Counted from the first letter of the stretch, positions 26,837-38,345 are shown. The stretch: DNA of 64,000 nt from Alligator mississippiensis (GCF_030867095.1 NC_081829.1:87670261-87734260); one strand, 5' to 3'. The notes: generated from the sequence alone by a model not told the origin. Made by a program: numbers and translations.

Positions 26837-26888
26837 CTTCCCTGGCTTTCAGCAGGACGGTGTTGGCCACGATGTTTTCCAGCTCCAT
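26837..26888 (-). CDS. GRK5: GRK5 exon 1 (coding part), G protein-coupled receptor kinase 5
   Basis: Reading the minus strand from the ATG at 26888-26886, the 52 nt encode MELENIVANTVLLKARE plus the first base of a Gly codon, then a consensus donor (GTAGGA) follows. This equals the N-terminus of vertebrate GRK5, where the next residues are Gly and Lys rich. GRK5 is a membrane-associated Ser/Thr kinase that phosphorylates active G protein-coupled receptors; this N-terminal segment helps form the receptor-docking helix. The exon sits in a CpG island and transcribes away from PRDX3, the arrangement known in other vertebrates. The rest of the gene, including the RGS-homology and kinase domains, lies left of the window. 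GRK4 and GRK6 start similarly, but the exact match and the PRDX3 neighbour favour GRK5. Confidence 0.93.
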
Positions 26889-27129
26889 GGACGGGCGGGC
26901 GGCAGCGGCGCCGCAGCGGGCTGGGCTCGGGCTGGCGGCGGCTCCGCAGCGGGGCGATGCGCAGCCTCCCGCCCTAGCGCATGGTCCAGCCTTGGCGGGG
27001 GGCTCGGGCTGCCCGGCCGGCTCGGCTCGGCTCTGCTCGGCTCGGCTCGGCTCGCACAGGCGGCGGCGGCGGCGGCAGCGGCTCCCTCCCTCCTTCCCTC
27101 CCCCGGCCTCGGGGTGTGGGGCGAGGGGC

Positions 27130-27145
27130 CGCACTGCGCAGGCGC
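27130..27145. promoter_or_regulatory. NRF1-like site upstream of GRK5
   Basis: The sequence ctgcgcaggcgcc is one base from the NRF1 palindrome (GCGCAYGCGC). It lies about 245 bp upstream of the GRK5 start codon in the CpG island. Binding is inferred. Confidence 0.45.
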
Positions 27146-27173
27146 CCGCCTGCACAGCTGGCGCGGCCGCGGG

Positions 27174-27194
27174 GCACGCTGGGACTTGTAGTCC
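27174..27194. promoter_or_regulatory. ZNF143-type site upstream of GRK5
   Basis: On the minus strand the sequence reads ACTACAAGTCCCAGCGTGC, nearly identical to the known ZNF143/SBS2 promoter motif (ACTACAATTCCCAGCATGC). It lies about 290 bp upstream of the GRK5 start. Such sites mark CpG-island, often bidirectional, promoters. Function is inferred from the motif. Confidence 0.65.
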
Positions 27195-27654
27195 GCCCTG
27201 CGGGGGGGGGCGGTGTGCAGGCAGTGCTGAAGCCCAGGGGAGTTCGGGCATGGGTCAGGGTGAGCACCCGCAGCGCCCCTCTGCTTGAGCCCAGGGGATG
27301 GGCGCTGGGCACCTCTCCACTGATTTGTAAAAACCAGTGTTTCCCAACCGTTTCCAGCCCAAGGCAGGCTGGTATTCATGGACATTTTTTTTGTCTAGAA
27401 AGCATTCCCCGTCCTCGCGCCCACGGTAGCTCATACAAAATTCAGCGGCGCCACCTGCTCATTTGGGGAATGCTGCGTTCAACCGGCTGTCTTCTGCGGT
27501 GCTGCCCCAATGGCGTGTTGTGCCAGAGCTGGGGTGTGCCCGAGGGCCATGCGAGAGGCGTGAATGTCGACGGTGGGAGCATGGCGGTGGCAAGCGGGGA
27601 GCTCCCGCAGGTGGCCGTGGTGCTGGCAGTGGTAGGGGGGGTGGTAAGCACCAG

Positions 27655-27850
27655 CCAGCAGTTGGCGACCACCCACAGACACCGCCGGCAGCATCACCGG
27701 TGGCCAGTGGCAATCGCGGACCACCCGCAAATGCTGCCGGCAGTGTCGATGGCAAGTGGCAACCACACACAAGCACAGCTGGCAGTATCGATGGCGTCTT
27801 TTTGCAGGGGGTGCACCACCACGCTCAGGGGGTGCACGTGCACACACATG
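27655..27850 (-). repeat. GC-rich repeat with about 50-bp tandem units
   Basis: Three imperfect units with a shared gg-caac-cac-c core and a gccggcag(t/c)-tcgatgg end run from 27655 to about 27795. They are followed by gtgcaccaccacgctcaggg, which matches the reverse complement of the 5' part of the GC-rich hAT family at 53757. A close relative lies at 38225-38345. The ends are unclear. Confidence 0.55.
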
Positions 27851-27911
27851 CACCTCCTATGTGTCACCAATGGCGAGAGGCAATTTGGGTGGCCCGAGAG
27901 CTCCCCCAACT

Positions 27912-28074
27912 AGGGTTGCCAACTCTGACTGAAGATTTTTTTTTTTCCAACACAACATAATGTCATTCATTGTACTGTTCAACCTGCCGCAATATCAGTC
28001 TCCTGGATTGCTTTTAATAGTCACCGGGAGATCAATGCCGATTCCGGTAGACTTCCGGGAGGGTTGGCAACCCT
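27912..28074. mobile_element. Short TIR element (agggttgccaac ends)
   Basis: Left terminus agggttgccaactctg and right terminus gagggttggcaaccct are inverted copies bounding 163 bp. The same left terminus recurs at about 38522 without a matching right end. A hAT-type MITE is likely, but the target duplication is not clear. Confidence 0.7.
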
Positions 28075-31000
28075 ACTTCCAAGTCTGCAGTTGGTCCAGT
28101 AAAAGACATTGCTCAAAAAAGTCTTGCCTCTTACTCCTGGCCTGCAAGATGATCCTCTGTTTTTTGATAATAAAACAGCAAATCAATTGACTTTTCACTC
28201 TTTAGGCCACCTGTTTTCTTCCTGCATTTTATTGATGATGAATGCAGGCAAGTCATCTTCACCACCCGCAGTTTCATTTCAGAGAGGTTCTCCTGCATCA
28301 GCACAGACGTGCACTATTTGGATTGCCAACCCTCACACAATCATAGAAAGAAGGGCCAGGAAGGGACCTCAGGAGATCATCCAGTCCAACTTCTACTAAC
28401 AGCAATATTTAATCCAGGAAATTTGCTGAAGGCTAACCAACTTGAGCCCTCCCCAAAGTCATGTCTGTGTATCTAAACATATCTGCTGTGTGGGACAGGT
28501 GCTATGTGTTAGCACAATTCTGATCTCCCCTGCACCTGTGTATACCAGACACTAATGTCACAGAGGTCAAAGGAATGAAAAGAGCAGAAGCAAATTAATT
28601 TCATTCAATAGCCCCCTTGATTAAATCCTTCTGAGACAATCCCAACAAATAAATAACTTGTCCTAAGATGTAATCACTACTTTGTGTTTGTAGGTATGCC
28701 GATCCTACTCCAAGCCCAATCATCTTCCTAACGACCAGAAAAATTTGATTGCGAGTATCCAGACTAACAGACTTCTTAAAACATAGGCGTTTTCTGATCT
28801 TGGCGGGAAACATTAACAATTGTACTTAAGAAATAATTAATCTGGCATTAGGAAAATATTATGATAAATGTTTTTTCCACTTGATTAGGGAACAAAGCAG
28901 GAGGAGGAATTTAAAACTTTAAGATCTATCGATAGGGTAGGCGTGAACAGGTTACACATAGTCTTCCAAGATCTTTGTTAAATGTGAACCACTATTCTGT
29001 CTTGGGATGACTTGAGGCATTGGGTTTAGTTCTTTGTGATGCTAGTTCTGTGTCAAAGCAGCAGTGTGAGCATCAGAAGAGTTTGCACTCTGGACTTTCT
29101 CCTGCCTTAGTATTGGGCTGAGACTCCTGAAAAGGATTAGCTGCACACTGCTTGACCATTTCTCTTCAGGGACTGTTGGAAAACTTACCTGCAAGGTCCC
29201 AGACATCTCTTTCAGCTGTGCAATGGGAAATTTGGGATCTGACAGGACATTGATGAAAGCAGAAAAAGCAACATTATTTACTGCACAAACCACCTTTTCT
29301 GTCACAAAACAAATCCCTGCCCATATCAACAGAACCCGAATGCACCTGGCCCCTCCCAGGATTAGGCTGTTAATCAACGGTAAATGATTTCAGGAAGGTG
29401 ATTTTCAGAAGACTATTTATGCTTAACCACACAGGGAACACAGATTGGGCTCTTAGTATGCATGTTTTAATATACTTTAAGGGGGGAAAAAATTGTAGCT
29501 TTCAGCAGAGGTATAAAAGAAGTCTCCCCCCCCAACCAACCAGGTTGCAAACAGTGCGAGCCCGCTCCGTACCATCATCTTTAAAGTTACTCCAGCCCTG
29601 CTTTAGATGCTCTACTTCTATGGGGAAGAAGGCAGTGTTGTTTCTCTGGCCTCTCTACTGCGGTGGGGAAGGTATGCACACACAACACATGCACACATAC
29701 GCATTGAAGTCTTAACAGCACAAATGCACCCACGTACTGCCAAGGCATGAACCAGCCTGCATGAATGTCATATTTTACATTGGGCAAATATATGTTGGAA
29801 ATGTTTTTTTTCTTTCCTCTCCCTCCCAGCTATGGAAAGATGTCCTTGAAGTGAGGCAAACACAAGGCACCTCTCCCCAGCTCACCTCTCTGTGCCTGGA
29901 GGGGCAGGAGGGTCTGTTTTAAATCCTCCTACACAGTTTGGACCTGCTCCAATCAGTTGACTGCAAAATCCCTAGAAAGGCTGGAGGTTATACGTGGCTA
30001 ATTCGCCACCTCTGATTATTTCCTGTCTTACTTATGTAAAACAAGGTTGGAACAAAGCACATGTGGGGCCTGCTTTAAAATCTGTCTTTTCCTTGTAACT
30101 GTCATAAAGATCTTGGTGAAAGGAGAGGGACAAAAGGCGTGGAAGTGGTTCAAATGGAGCGAAGGCCTCACAGCTGCAGGGTGCCTTCCACTTACACGGC
30201 TGACCAAGCTACAGCCTTCAGTCCTATGGCGCATTGACCAAGCTCTGCTCTTCCCTAGGGATGTCCTTGTCTCCTTCCTCCCACATCAAAAGGAAGGACC
30301 TGAGGGGAGCAGGTAGAAGACAAGACCTTACGGCTGTTTCAAACAGCATGTGCTATGGGCATATCCACATTGCTTCCACAGCGCTCTGGAGAGCATGGCC
30401 AAGAAATGGACTGTCCACATGTGCCAAACCCAGACACGGGGAGAAGAAACCTTGCTGAGGACACCTCTGCGGCTGCATCTATCTGTAGACAGAGATCAAG
30501 AGGGCAGTTGTTTGAGATGGGGAGCAGAGAAGGAAAGAGAGGGCCTTAAGACAGCTTCACCCTCTCATTTCCCTATGAAGAGCAGAAGGGTGTGGGTAGG
30601 ACACACTTCTCCGTAGCACTCCAGAGTGATTCACAAGCAGCATAGATGTGCTGGTTAGGGACATAGGGCAGGAAGATATCTTCCAGTCCCTTGATATCGC
30701 AGACAACCCCCACATTATCCTCTCATAAATGTATCAAGCTTCAATGCAAAACTAGCTAGGTTTTTGCCCCTTGCCCCTTCCCATCCCCTTCCCGATGCTC
30801 CTATTATGAGGCTGCTCCAGATCCTCGCTGTTCTGATGATTAAAAGCCATTGTCTAAATTTCCAATCTAAATTTATCCATGACTCTTTTATCCCCATTTG
30901 TTCCAGATCCAACCTCCAGTGGCTTCAGGAGCTTTTCTCCTTCCCTGTTTGCCCCTCAGGGATGGCAATCTGCTCTGTTCCCAGGAAGAAGAGTACACTG

Positions 31001-32085
31001 CCTAGGGCACTGTACCTCCTTGTAGCTACTCCCACGGCCTCAGATGTTCCTGCAGGGGAGAGAGGGAGGTGGGCCTGTGGGCTCCTTTTCTTCATCAATT
31101 ATATGCTTCATTTCATGTGATTAGGGTTGTCTCCTACTCACTCTGATACCAGTAGTACAGGATCAGGCCCCAGGCACATATACGCTCCCTCTTGGCAAAG
31201 GAAGGAAGGGACTGGCTTAATGTTTTCTGGGGAAAGAATGACCTGAGTCATGTGGGGAGATATTCAATCTTGGGAATAATAAAAGGTATAAACAGAGGAA
31301 AAGCTTTCAAAATCTTCAAATTGCTTCACAGGCTGTTTAAAAAAAAAAAAATAAAAGGTGTTTTTCTCTCTGAGCGGGTCAGAAAAACCTTAGAAGCCCT
31401 CATAAAACCACTTTTTTATGACTGCTGGATGCAAGGAGAAGCAGGGCCAGCAGCCATCTTTCATTTATGGGAAAAGAGGGGTTTATAAATGAAACGCTGA
31501 GACGGTGCTAAGTACAAAGGCACAAATGCATCGCTGGAATAAAGAAAAAAGGGCAGCTTACCAGAGTGCTGGATTATGAGCTGTTATAACTGATGAGTCA
31601 TCCCCAGCGAGGGTGGGCTCTCAGGTCTACAGCCATCAAATGCTGCAGCAACACACCCAACTTTATCCTGCCTCCAGAAGTGCAGATTTCTGCCCTAAAT
31701 ACTGTACATGTAAAATGTCAGGATAAAGCTGCACATGTTTTGGATGCCAGAAAGGTCTTTGCCTGTATTATCTACATGGAACATACCCCAAATGAGAGCC
31801 ACTTCCCCCCTTCCTCTCACACACTTCAATATAGATTTAACCCAATGAAGCCCATCACTTCAAGCTAGATTGAGCTTTCAATTGAGTTTTGAGTCCTGCA
31901 AATTAATCCCCCAGCTCCCGCGATGCAGGCTTCATTCTATATCGCTGGCCTATGCAACAGCATTTGCAGACAGACTGTGGCCATGCAATGTGCACAAAGT
32001 CCGTTTGCATAAGGAACGAGGCTGCCATCTAGCAGCAGGACTTGAGGATGCACCAGGCTTTCAAACACTAGCTCTTTGCTTTGGG
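28075..32085. other. Intergenic, no gene seen
   Basis: Sequence between GRK5 and PRDX3. Apart from a CR1 3' fragment at 28343-28480 it looks unique. No open frame here has recognisable homology or paired splice sites. Confidence 0.5.
28343..28480 (-). mobile_element. CR1 LINE 3' end fragment
   Basis: Reverse-oriented 3' end: tcatagaaagaagggccagg, aagggacctcaggagatcat and ccagtccaacttct, then about 80 bp of decayed upstream sequence. Confidence 0.8.
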
Positions 32086-34355
32086 GTTTCATAGTTTCAT
32101 AGATGGTAGGGTCTGAAGGGACCTCAGCAGATCATCAAGTCCGACCCCGACCCCCACAAGAACACAAAGCCACTGTCATAGTGATCAAGAACATCCTGAG
32201 AAAAACTACTCCTGGGCAGGAAAGGATGCTGGGGTCATACGACTTCGGCTAGGTGATTATCTCCTTTTGAAGACCCCCAGGGTAGGAGCCAGCACTTCTC
32301 TTGGAAGTTGGTTCCAGGTCCTAACCACCCTCACTGTGAAGTAGTGCCTCCCGATGTCCAACCTGAATCTACTCTCCATCAACTTATGGCCATTATTCCT
32401 TGTTACTCCCAGTAGTGCTCAGGGGAACAGGGACTCTCCCATTGCCTGCTGGTCCCCCCTGGAAAGTTATAGATGGCCACCAGATCCCTTCTCAGCCTTC
32501 TCTTGTGGAGGCTGAACAGGTTCAGGTCCCATAGCCTCTCCTCATAGGGCCTGCCCTGCTGTCCCGACCATGCAGTTGGCCCTCCTCTGGACCCTCTCAA
32601 TGCTGTCCACATCCCTCCTGAAGTGCAACGCCCAGAACTGGACGCAGTACTCCAACTGCAGCCTGACCAGTGTTGCATAGAGGGGGAGGATCGCCTCCTT
32701 GGACCTGTTCGAGATGTATCTGTGGATGCATGACAAGGTGCGCTTAGCCTTCCTGACCACATCCCCACATTGGCGGCCCATGTTCATCTTGGAATCAATA
32801 ATGACTCCAAGATCCTTTTCTGCCTCTGCACTGACGAGGAGGGAGTTCCCCAGCCTGTAGGTGTGCTGCTGGTTCTTCCTCCCCAGGTGCAGCACCTTGC
32901 ACTTGTCAGTACTGAATCCCATCTTATTCTCATCCGCCCACCCCTGTAGCCTGTCCAGATCCAATTGCAGCCTATTCCTCCCTTCTAGCATGCCCACATC
33001 CCCCCACATCTTAGTGTTGTCTGAAGATTTGAACAAGACGCTTTTTCACCCCCTCGTCCAAGTCGCTGATGAAGATGTTGAACAGTGCAGGCATGAGGAC
33101 TGAGCCCTGGGGGACCCCACTGCCTGCATCCCTTGAGGTCGAATAAGACCTGTCCACCACCACTCCCTGGGTGCAGCCCTCCAGACAATTGGCGACCCAT
33201 TTGACTGTGTAGGCATTGACGCCACAGTCGCCTAATTTTTTAACAAGAATGGGATGAGAGACGGTGTCGAAGGCCTTCCTAAAATCCAGAAAGACTAAGT
33301 CCACTGCTACCCCTATGTCCAAGGATTTTGTGACCTGGTCGTAGAAGGCGACCAGGTTGGTCTGACAGGACCTGCCTCGAATGAACCCATGTTGGTTGGC
33401 CCTAAGCATACACTCTCCTGCTTGCCCCTCGCAGATGTGCACCTGGATAATTTTCTCAAAGAGCTTCCCCAGGACTGAGGTAAGCCTAACAGGCCTATAA
33501 TTTCCTGGGTCCTTCTTCCTCCATTTTTTGAAAATGGGGACCACATTGGCCCTTTTCCAGTCATCTGGCACTTTGCCAGTGCACCACGAGTGCTCATAAA
33601 GCTGAGCCAAAGGTCCTGCAATGACCTCTGCTAATTCCCTCAGCACTCTGGGGTGGAGGTTGTCAGGACAAGCTGATTTGAACATATCTAGTCCCACCAG
33701 AAGTTCCCTGACTAGGTCCTCACTGACCCTGGGCCTGGCTGCGCCTCCCCTGGGTCCATCAGGGATCCCGGAGGGGGGATGACTTGGTCCCTGCTCAGAA
33801 AAATGGAGGAAAAGAAATTGTTAAATAGGTTAGCTTTGTCGTCTGGCGAGACCACCAGATTTCCAAGCATGTCCTGCAGAGGTCCCATGTTACCCGGTAC
33901 CTTCTTTTTACCCCCTATGTATTTAAAAAAGGATTTCTTGTTATCCTTGATCCAGGTTGCTAGTCCCAGTTCTGTCTCCGCCTTGGCCTTCCTAACAGCC
34001 CCCCTACAATCCCCAGCAACAGAGGTATAACCCTCCCTGGTGATGGCTCCTCCCTTCCATTGGGTGTATGCCTCCCTCTTAGCTTTAAGATGTTCCTGGA
34101 TGCTTTTGGTGAGCCATGGGGGCTTTTGAGCACTCTTACCCCCTTTGATCCACGTTGGGATTGCCACCTTTTGGGCTTGGAGGATCGTCTCCTTCAGGAA
34201 TGACCACTCTTCTTGGACTCCCAACTCCCCTCCCCTCCGGGACCTCAGTGCCTTGCCAACTAGTCTCCTTAGCTCAATGAAATCCACCCTCCTGAAGTCC
34301 AGGGCTGCTGCCTTGCTGCAGGTCTTTGCCACCCTGTGCTTATGCATGTACAAAA
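32086..34355 (-). mobile_element. CR1 LINE, 2.3 kb, 5'-truncated
   Basis: The best-preserved CR1 copy here. The 3' end (ttcatagtttcatagatgg) is at 32088. Going leftward on the minus strand, 33712-34353 encodes the linker before the polymerase (PPWLTKSIQEHLKAKREAY, DNKKSFFKYIGGKKK). Next, 33011-33697 encodes the reverse-transcriptase core (DDWKRANVVPIFKK, NYRPVRLTS, LVFLDFRKAFDTVSH, GVPQGSVL). Then 32542-33036 encodes the C-terminal part ([34 protein letters not shown]). The pieces lie in different frames, and the catalytic FADD reads SSDN, so it cannot be active. An unusual 54-bp insert sits at 32156-32209. Confidence 0.95.
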
Positions 34356-34573
34356 ATCATGAAATCGCTGTATCCATGTTACCTCTTGCAGACTCTCTTA
34401 ATCCCTTGTGCAATCATCTGTTGTCCTGAAGCAAAGGACAAATTACTGTAATAGCAATTTAAGCATGTGGAGTGAAGTCATTTTAAAAGAATGGGGTCAG
34501 AGGTGGGGAGGAAAGAACATGGAAAGATATGAATTGTTATTGTAAAAGTGACCACATCCTAGTAGTAGCAGGA

Positions 34574-34960
34574 AATCATAGAATCATAGGAAAATTGGGA
34601 TGTCAAGAAGTTCATCTAGTCCAACCCCCTGCTCAAGGCAGGATCGTCCTTGTCTAAACTTTCCCGTTAAAGTGTTTGCTTAACCTGCTCCTAAAACTGT
34701 CCTGTGATGATGGATTTCCCACAACCATTCTAGCTGTTCCAGTGCTTAACCATCTTCATAGTGAGCATGTGCTTTCTAATACCCAGCCTTAATTTCCCAT
34801 GTTGTAACTTCAGACCATTACCTCTTATGCCATCCCCTGTGAACCAGAGTCTATTGCTGTCCTCTTTATAAGAACCCTTAACACAGTTGAAAACTGACAA
34901 AATACAAGTTTTTCCAACCTTTCTTCATATGGTGTGTTTTTTGGAACTCCAGACATCAGA
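34574..34960 (-). mobile_element. CR1 LINE 3' fragment, old
   Basis: Starts tcatagaatcataggaaaat and continues with ccaaccccctgctcaaggca, then diverged CR1 sequence to about 34960. Similar to the copy at 292. Confidence 0.82.
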
Positions 34961-35124
34961 CTCACCAACAGGAGATTTGGCTCATCCCCCAACATTATGA
35001 AGTTTGCAGGGAGGAAATTAAATTTTCACTAAAAAAATGTTTTACTAATGTTGATTCTGCCAGGTGCTTTTAACCCCCATCTCTCTGAACAACAATGGCA
35101 ATAAAACCCATTCCTCTATGAGGC

Positions 35125-35285
35125 ATTTCATTAAAAGTTTTCAAAGAACTTACACAAAAGAGGCAAATATTAGGACTATTCTACGGGGTTGCAGGCAAGT
35201 GAAGAGATTTGAACAATGTCACCAAGCAGGCAAGTGGCAAAGCTCAGAACGAAGAACCTGCCCTTCCAGGCTCCAGTAAAATGAT
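35125..35285 (-). repeat. MIR-like SINE fragment
   Basis: Reverse-oriented MIR-like order: gcaagtgaagagatttgaac, aatgtcaccaagcaggcaag, ggcaaagctcagaacg and ctgcccttccaggctcc. Diverged. Confidence 0.45.
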
Positions 35286-35814
35286 CCCCCTATTTTGCTT
35301 ATGAGAGTAGGCAAAAAGGCCCATTGCACTCAATGGGAAGTCTACTGTTGACCCCTATGGACTTGGATCAGGCTCCAAACCCTAATCTTGTGTGTGTGAA
35401 GACATTGCTATACCAACACATCCAGTGCCAGCAGTCCATTTATGTACTACCAATGACAGGCCAGGGACTTGTCAGACCACTCCTAGACCTATTCAGATTT
35501 TTTTTCTTTCCTGACCTCTCTGCCACACTCTACATCCTGGGGGAAAGTGAGGCACAAGAACAAAAAGCCAGTGTCATAGTGATCAAGATCATCCTGAGAA
35601 AAAATACAAAGTTTTAAATATTGTTATTAGTTTAAAAACCCTTCTTCCAAAAAAGTAGCTAGGTTTAAACCAGACTCTTGGTATATAGGCAATAAAATAA
35701 GTATTAGAAACAAACTTTTTAAACATATTGAAATAATTGGAACTGAATTAGGACTCTTTTCCGCATGAAAACAAAACAGAGGAAAAAGAGAAATACAGCC
35801 AAGAGGGCAAATGT

Positions 35815-35950
35815 CTTATCTTTGAGGACGACAAGGTTCCTTGGGTGAATTTGATATCTTTTATTAGACCAACCCAAATAGTCGGAGAATAGTTATTAAG
35901 CAAGCTTTCGGGTTCAAAAACCCTTCATCAGGCTAAGAAAGTTTCAGCAG
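35815..35950. repeat. Dispersed repeat (tttgatatcttttattagacc)
   Basis: Contains ggttccttgggtgaatttga, tcttttattagaccaaccc and gcaagctttcgggttcaaa, a sequence I associate with a widespread reptile repeat. The reverse complement of its central part recurs at about 39718-39760. Class not assigned. Confidence 0.5.
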
Positions 35951-36257
35951 TTGGTGTGTGCTCTTCCTGGATGGAATGAAAAGTAAAGAAGCCTATCTTT
36001 GAGGACACATTCAGATTATGGAGAGGACATGACCACATTGGAAGAGGGAAATGTATTTGAATAGCAGCAGTGGGCAACTGTATTATTACCTGTTGTACAC
36101 CCAAAACTAGAGTAGGAGGCAGTAAGGAAGTAGAAGGACGGGTGATGAAACAGAGGACAGAGGTATTGAACCATGGAGATGCCCTAAAATGCAAAGGGAA
36201 AATTCAAAACTAAAATTAAAACAAAAATGCCCATTCTGTCCTTCTCTTGCCTGTATG

Positions 36258-36501
36258 GGCACATCTACACATGCGCTTTAATGCGTAGTAGCCTTTTCTA
36301 CTGCACATTAAAGCAGTGTCAAAAACCGTGCCAATACGGTAATGCACAGAATAGACAACTGTGCATTAAGCATCACCTAAAAAGCGTGTGCTTGCTCTAC
36401 CAAGTATTAGCGCAGCCTAATGCACATTTTAGTACCTCGTATTGGAGGTACTAAATTTAATATGCATTAGGAAAAGTGCATTAATGCATGTGTAGACATG
36501 C
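36258..36501. mobile_element. hAT MITE with perfect target duplication
   Basis: The 244-bp element starts ggcacatctacacatgc and ends gcatgtgtagacatgc. The perfect 8-bp duplication cctgtatg flanks it at 36250-36257 and 36502-36509. The interior is AT-rich, with repeated taatgca words and no coding capacity. Confidence 0.92.
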
Positions 36502-36509
36502 CCTGTATG

Positions 36510-37147
36510 TCCCAATATGAACTAACATAATTAAATTTCTGATTACCGGTCCAGGTGAAGCACGTAAGGAAAAAAAATCACTGGTCTTGCAAATGCACTG
36601 GAGTGTTTCTAGCCCTAGCACATCAAGCCAGCAAGCATCAAATTCACCATCTTGAATTTTCCCCCCACATCCCTCAATAACAGCATAGTTTCAGCAGCTA
36701 ATCTTATAAACTCTATTTGTGAGACACAATTTGGGTGTATTCTAATCTCTCAGATATGAAGCATTTGGGTTCCTGTGTACAGCATCCAGTAGTTCTACAT
36801 ATAGCACCAAAATCCATACTAGAATGGAAGTGAGGGAAACACAGTGTGTTAATCAGAAGAATGTAATTGTTGAGGCCTAATGCCTTGAAGGTTTTATTTT
36901 TCATGACCCACTGTTTTATGGACAAGCAGGATACCTGAGTTATATACTTGACAGGCAGATCCCCAAGTGGCAGGGTTGAGCAGCAGGGCTGGCACAGGCA
37001 TGGGTGAACCAGGCAGCACCAAAAATGGTAATTTTTTTGTTGTTGTCTGATTATTATTATCCTAATCTCTGGCGAAGCGGGTGCTGATACTAAAAGTTTG
37101 CCCGGGGACACCAGGAGTCTAGGTACAGTGCTGCTGAGCAGAGAGAT
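36510..37147. other. Intergenic, no gene seen
   Basis: Apparently unique sequence with no supported gene or repeat. Confidence 0.45.
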
Positions 37148-37965
37148 TCATAGATTCATAGATTGTAAGGCCGGAAGGAACTTCAGATCATCAGGTCCAG
37201 CCCCCTGCACCAAGCAAGAAAGATAACTGTGGGTCTGGTGACCCCAGCGAGGTGACTGTCCAGGATCCTCTTGAAGATTTCCAGGGTAGGTGATTGCACC
37301 ACCTCTGGAGGGAGCTTATTCCAGTCTGAACACCCTGACTGTGAAGAAGTTTTTCCTAATGCTGAGCCTGAATTGATCTTCCAGGAGTTTGTGGCCATTA
37401 CTCCTTGTTTTCCCCTCAGGTGCCCTGGTGAACAGTTGATCATCGAGCCCTTGATGTACTTCCCTAGTGTAGCAGTAAGCTGCTACCAAGTCCCCTCTCA
37501 GCCTTCTTTTCCTCAGGCTGAAGAGTCCCAGATCCCTCACACTTTCCTCGTATGGCTTTCCTTGCCGTGTAAGACTCTGATCATATGGGTGGCGTTTCTT
37601 TGGACTCTCTCAATCTTGTCCGTGTCCTTGTTAAAGTGCAATGCCCAAAACTGAACGCAGTACCCCAGCTATGGTCTCACCAGCGCTGAGTACAGTGGCA
37701 GAATCACCTCCTTGGTTTGATTGAATGCCGACCTCCTTGGTTTGATTGCTTAAATGCATGGTTTGATTGCTCGATTGATGCATGCCAGAGTATTATTTGC
37801 CCTACTAGCTACAGCATCGCACTGCCAGCTCATATTCATACTGTGGTCTATTATTACCCCCAGGGCCCTTTCATTTGTGGTGCTGGTCAGTTTGGTGCCG
37901 CCAAGCCTGTAGGTGTGTTGGGGGTTGCTCATCCCGAAGTGCAGCACTTTACATGTCTCGTCAAG
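37148..37965 (-). mobile_element. CR1 LINE 3' part
   Basis: The 3' end at the left has tandem gattcatagattcatag. Minus-strand frames encode the CR1 C-terminal block (ARGLFSLRKRRLRGDL-like at 37316-37540, CKVLHFGMSNPQHTYRLGG and ERALGVIIDHSMNMSWQC at 37750-38034). A small internal tandem duplication of cctccttggtttgattg lies at about 37707-37760. Broken and inactive. Confidence 0.9.
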
Positions 37966-38224
37966 AAGTGGGAATGCGGATGGGTTTCTTCTGGGTTTTG
38001 TAGTAACAAGGCAATTGACAGCTGCAATCAACACAGCAGAGCTTACACTGCTGATAAGCTGCTGAAAGAGAGGGGAAAAAAATCAGATTTCTTTTACAAA
38101 TCCTGCATACAGCTTAATAAAATGATATAGTGCCCCAGCTTTGGAGCCAAAGCTTTGGAGATCCCAATTTTGGAGTCAAAAAGTTGGACCCTAGAAGTAT
38201 TGGACAGCGGTCACTGACCACACG

Positions 38225-38345
38225 CGGATGCCACAATTGCAGACTGCCTGCAGACACCACCGGCAGTGTCGGTGCGCGGGGCCTTTTTGCAGGGGATGCA
38301 CCGCCACGCTCAGGGGGTGCATGTGCCCCCGCGTGCACCCCCAAC
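38225..38345 (-). repeat. GC-rich hAT-family fragment
   Basis: The reverse complement contains gggggtgcacgcggggg and caccccctgagcgtggcgg, matching the 5' part of the element at 53757-54058. It shares further sequence and order with 27740-27850. Both are followed within 70-200 bp by the agggttgccaactctg terminus, so the two regions look like copies of one composite repeat. Confidence 0.6.

Larger units (their letters stand above)
26600..27300. promoter_or_regulatory. GRK5: CpG island at GRK5 promoter and exon 1
   Basis: Dense CpG over about 700 bp surrounds the GRK5 first coding exon and its upstream sequence (to the right, because the gene is on the minus strand). It contains a run of ggctc units at about 27018-27055 and a CGG run at 27060-27080. 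No TATA box is evident, as usual for such promoters. Long open frames on both strands here come from base composition. The transcription start is not fixed by sequence alone. Confidence 0.85.

Noticed and set aside
26499-27913. Open frames of 219-310 codons on both strands over the GRK5 CpG island
   Set aside because: They are rich in Ala, Gly, Arg and Pro, overlap each other in several frames, and are explained by high GC. Only the 52-nt GRK5 exon within them matches a known protein.
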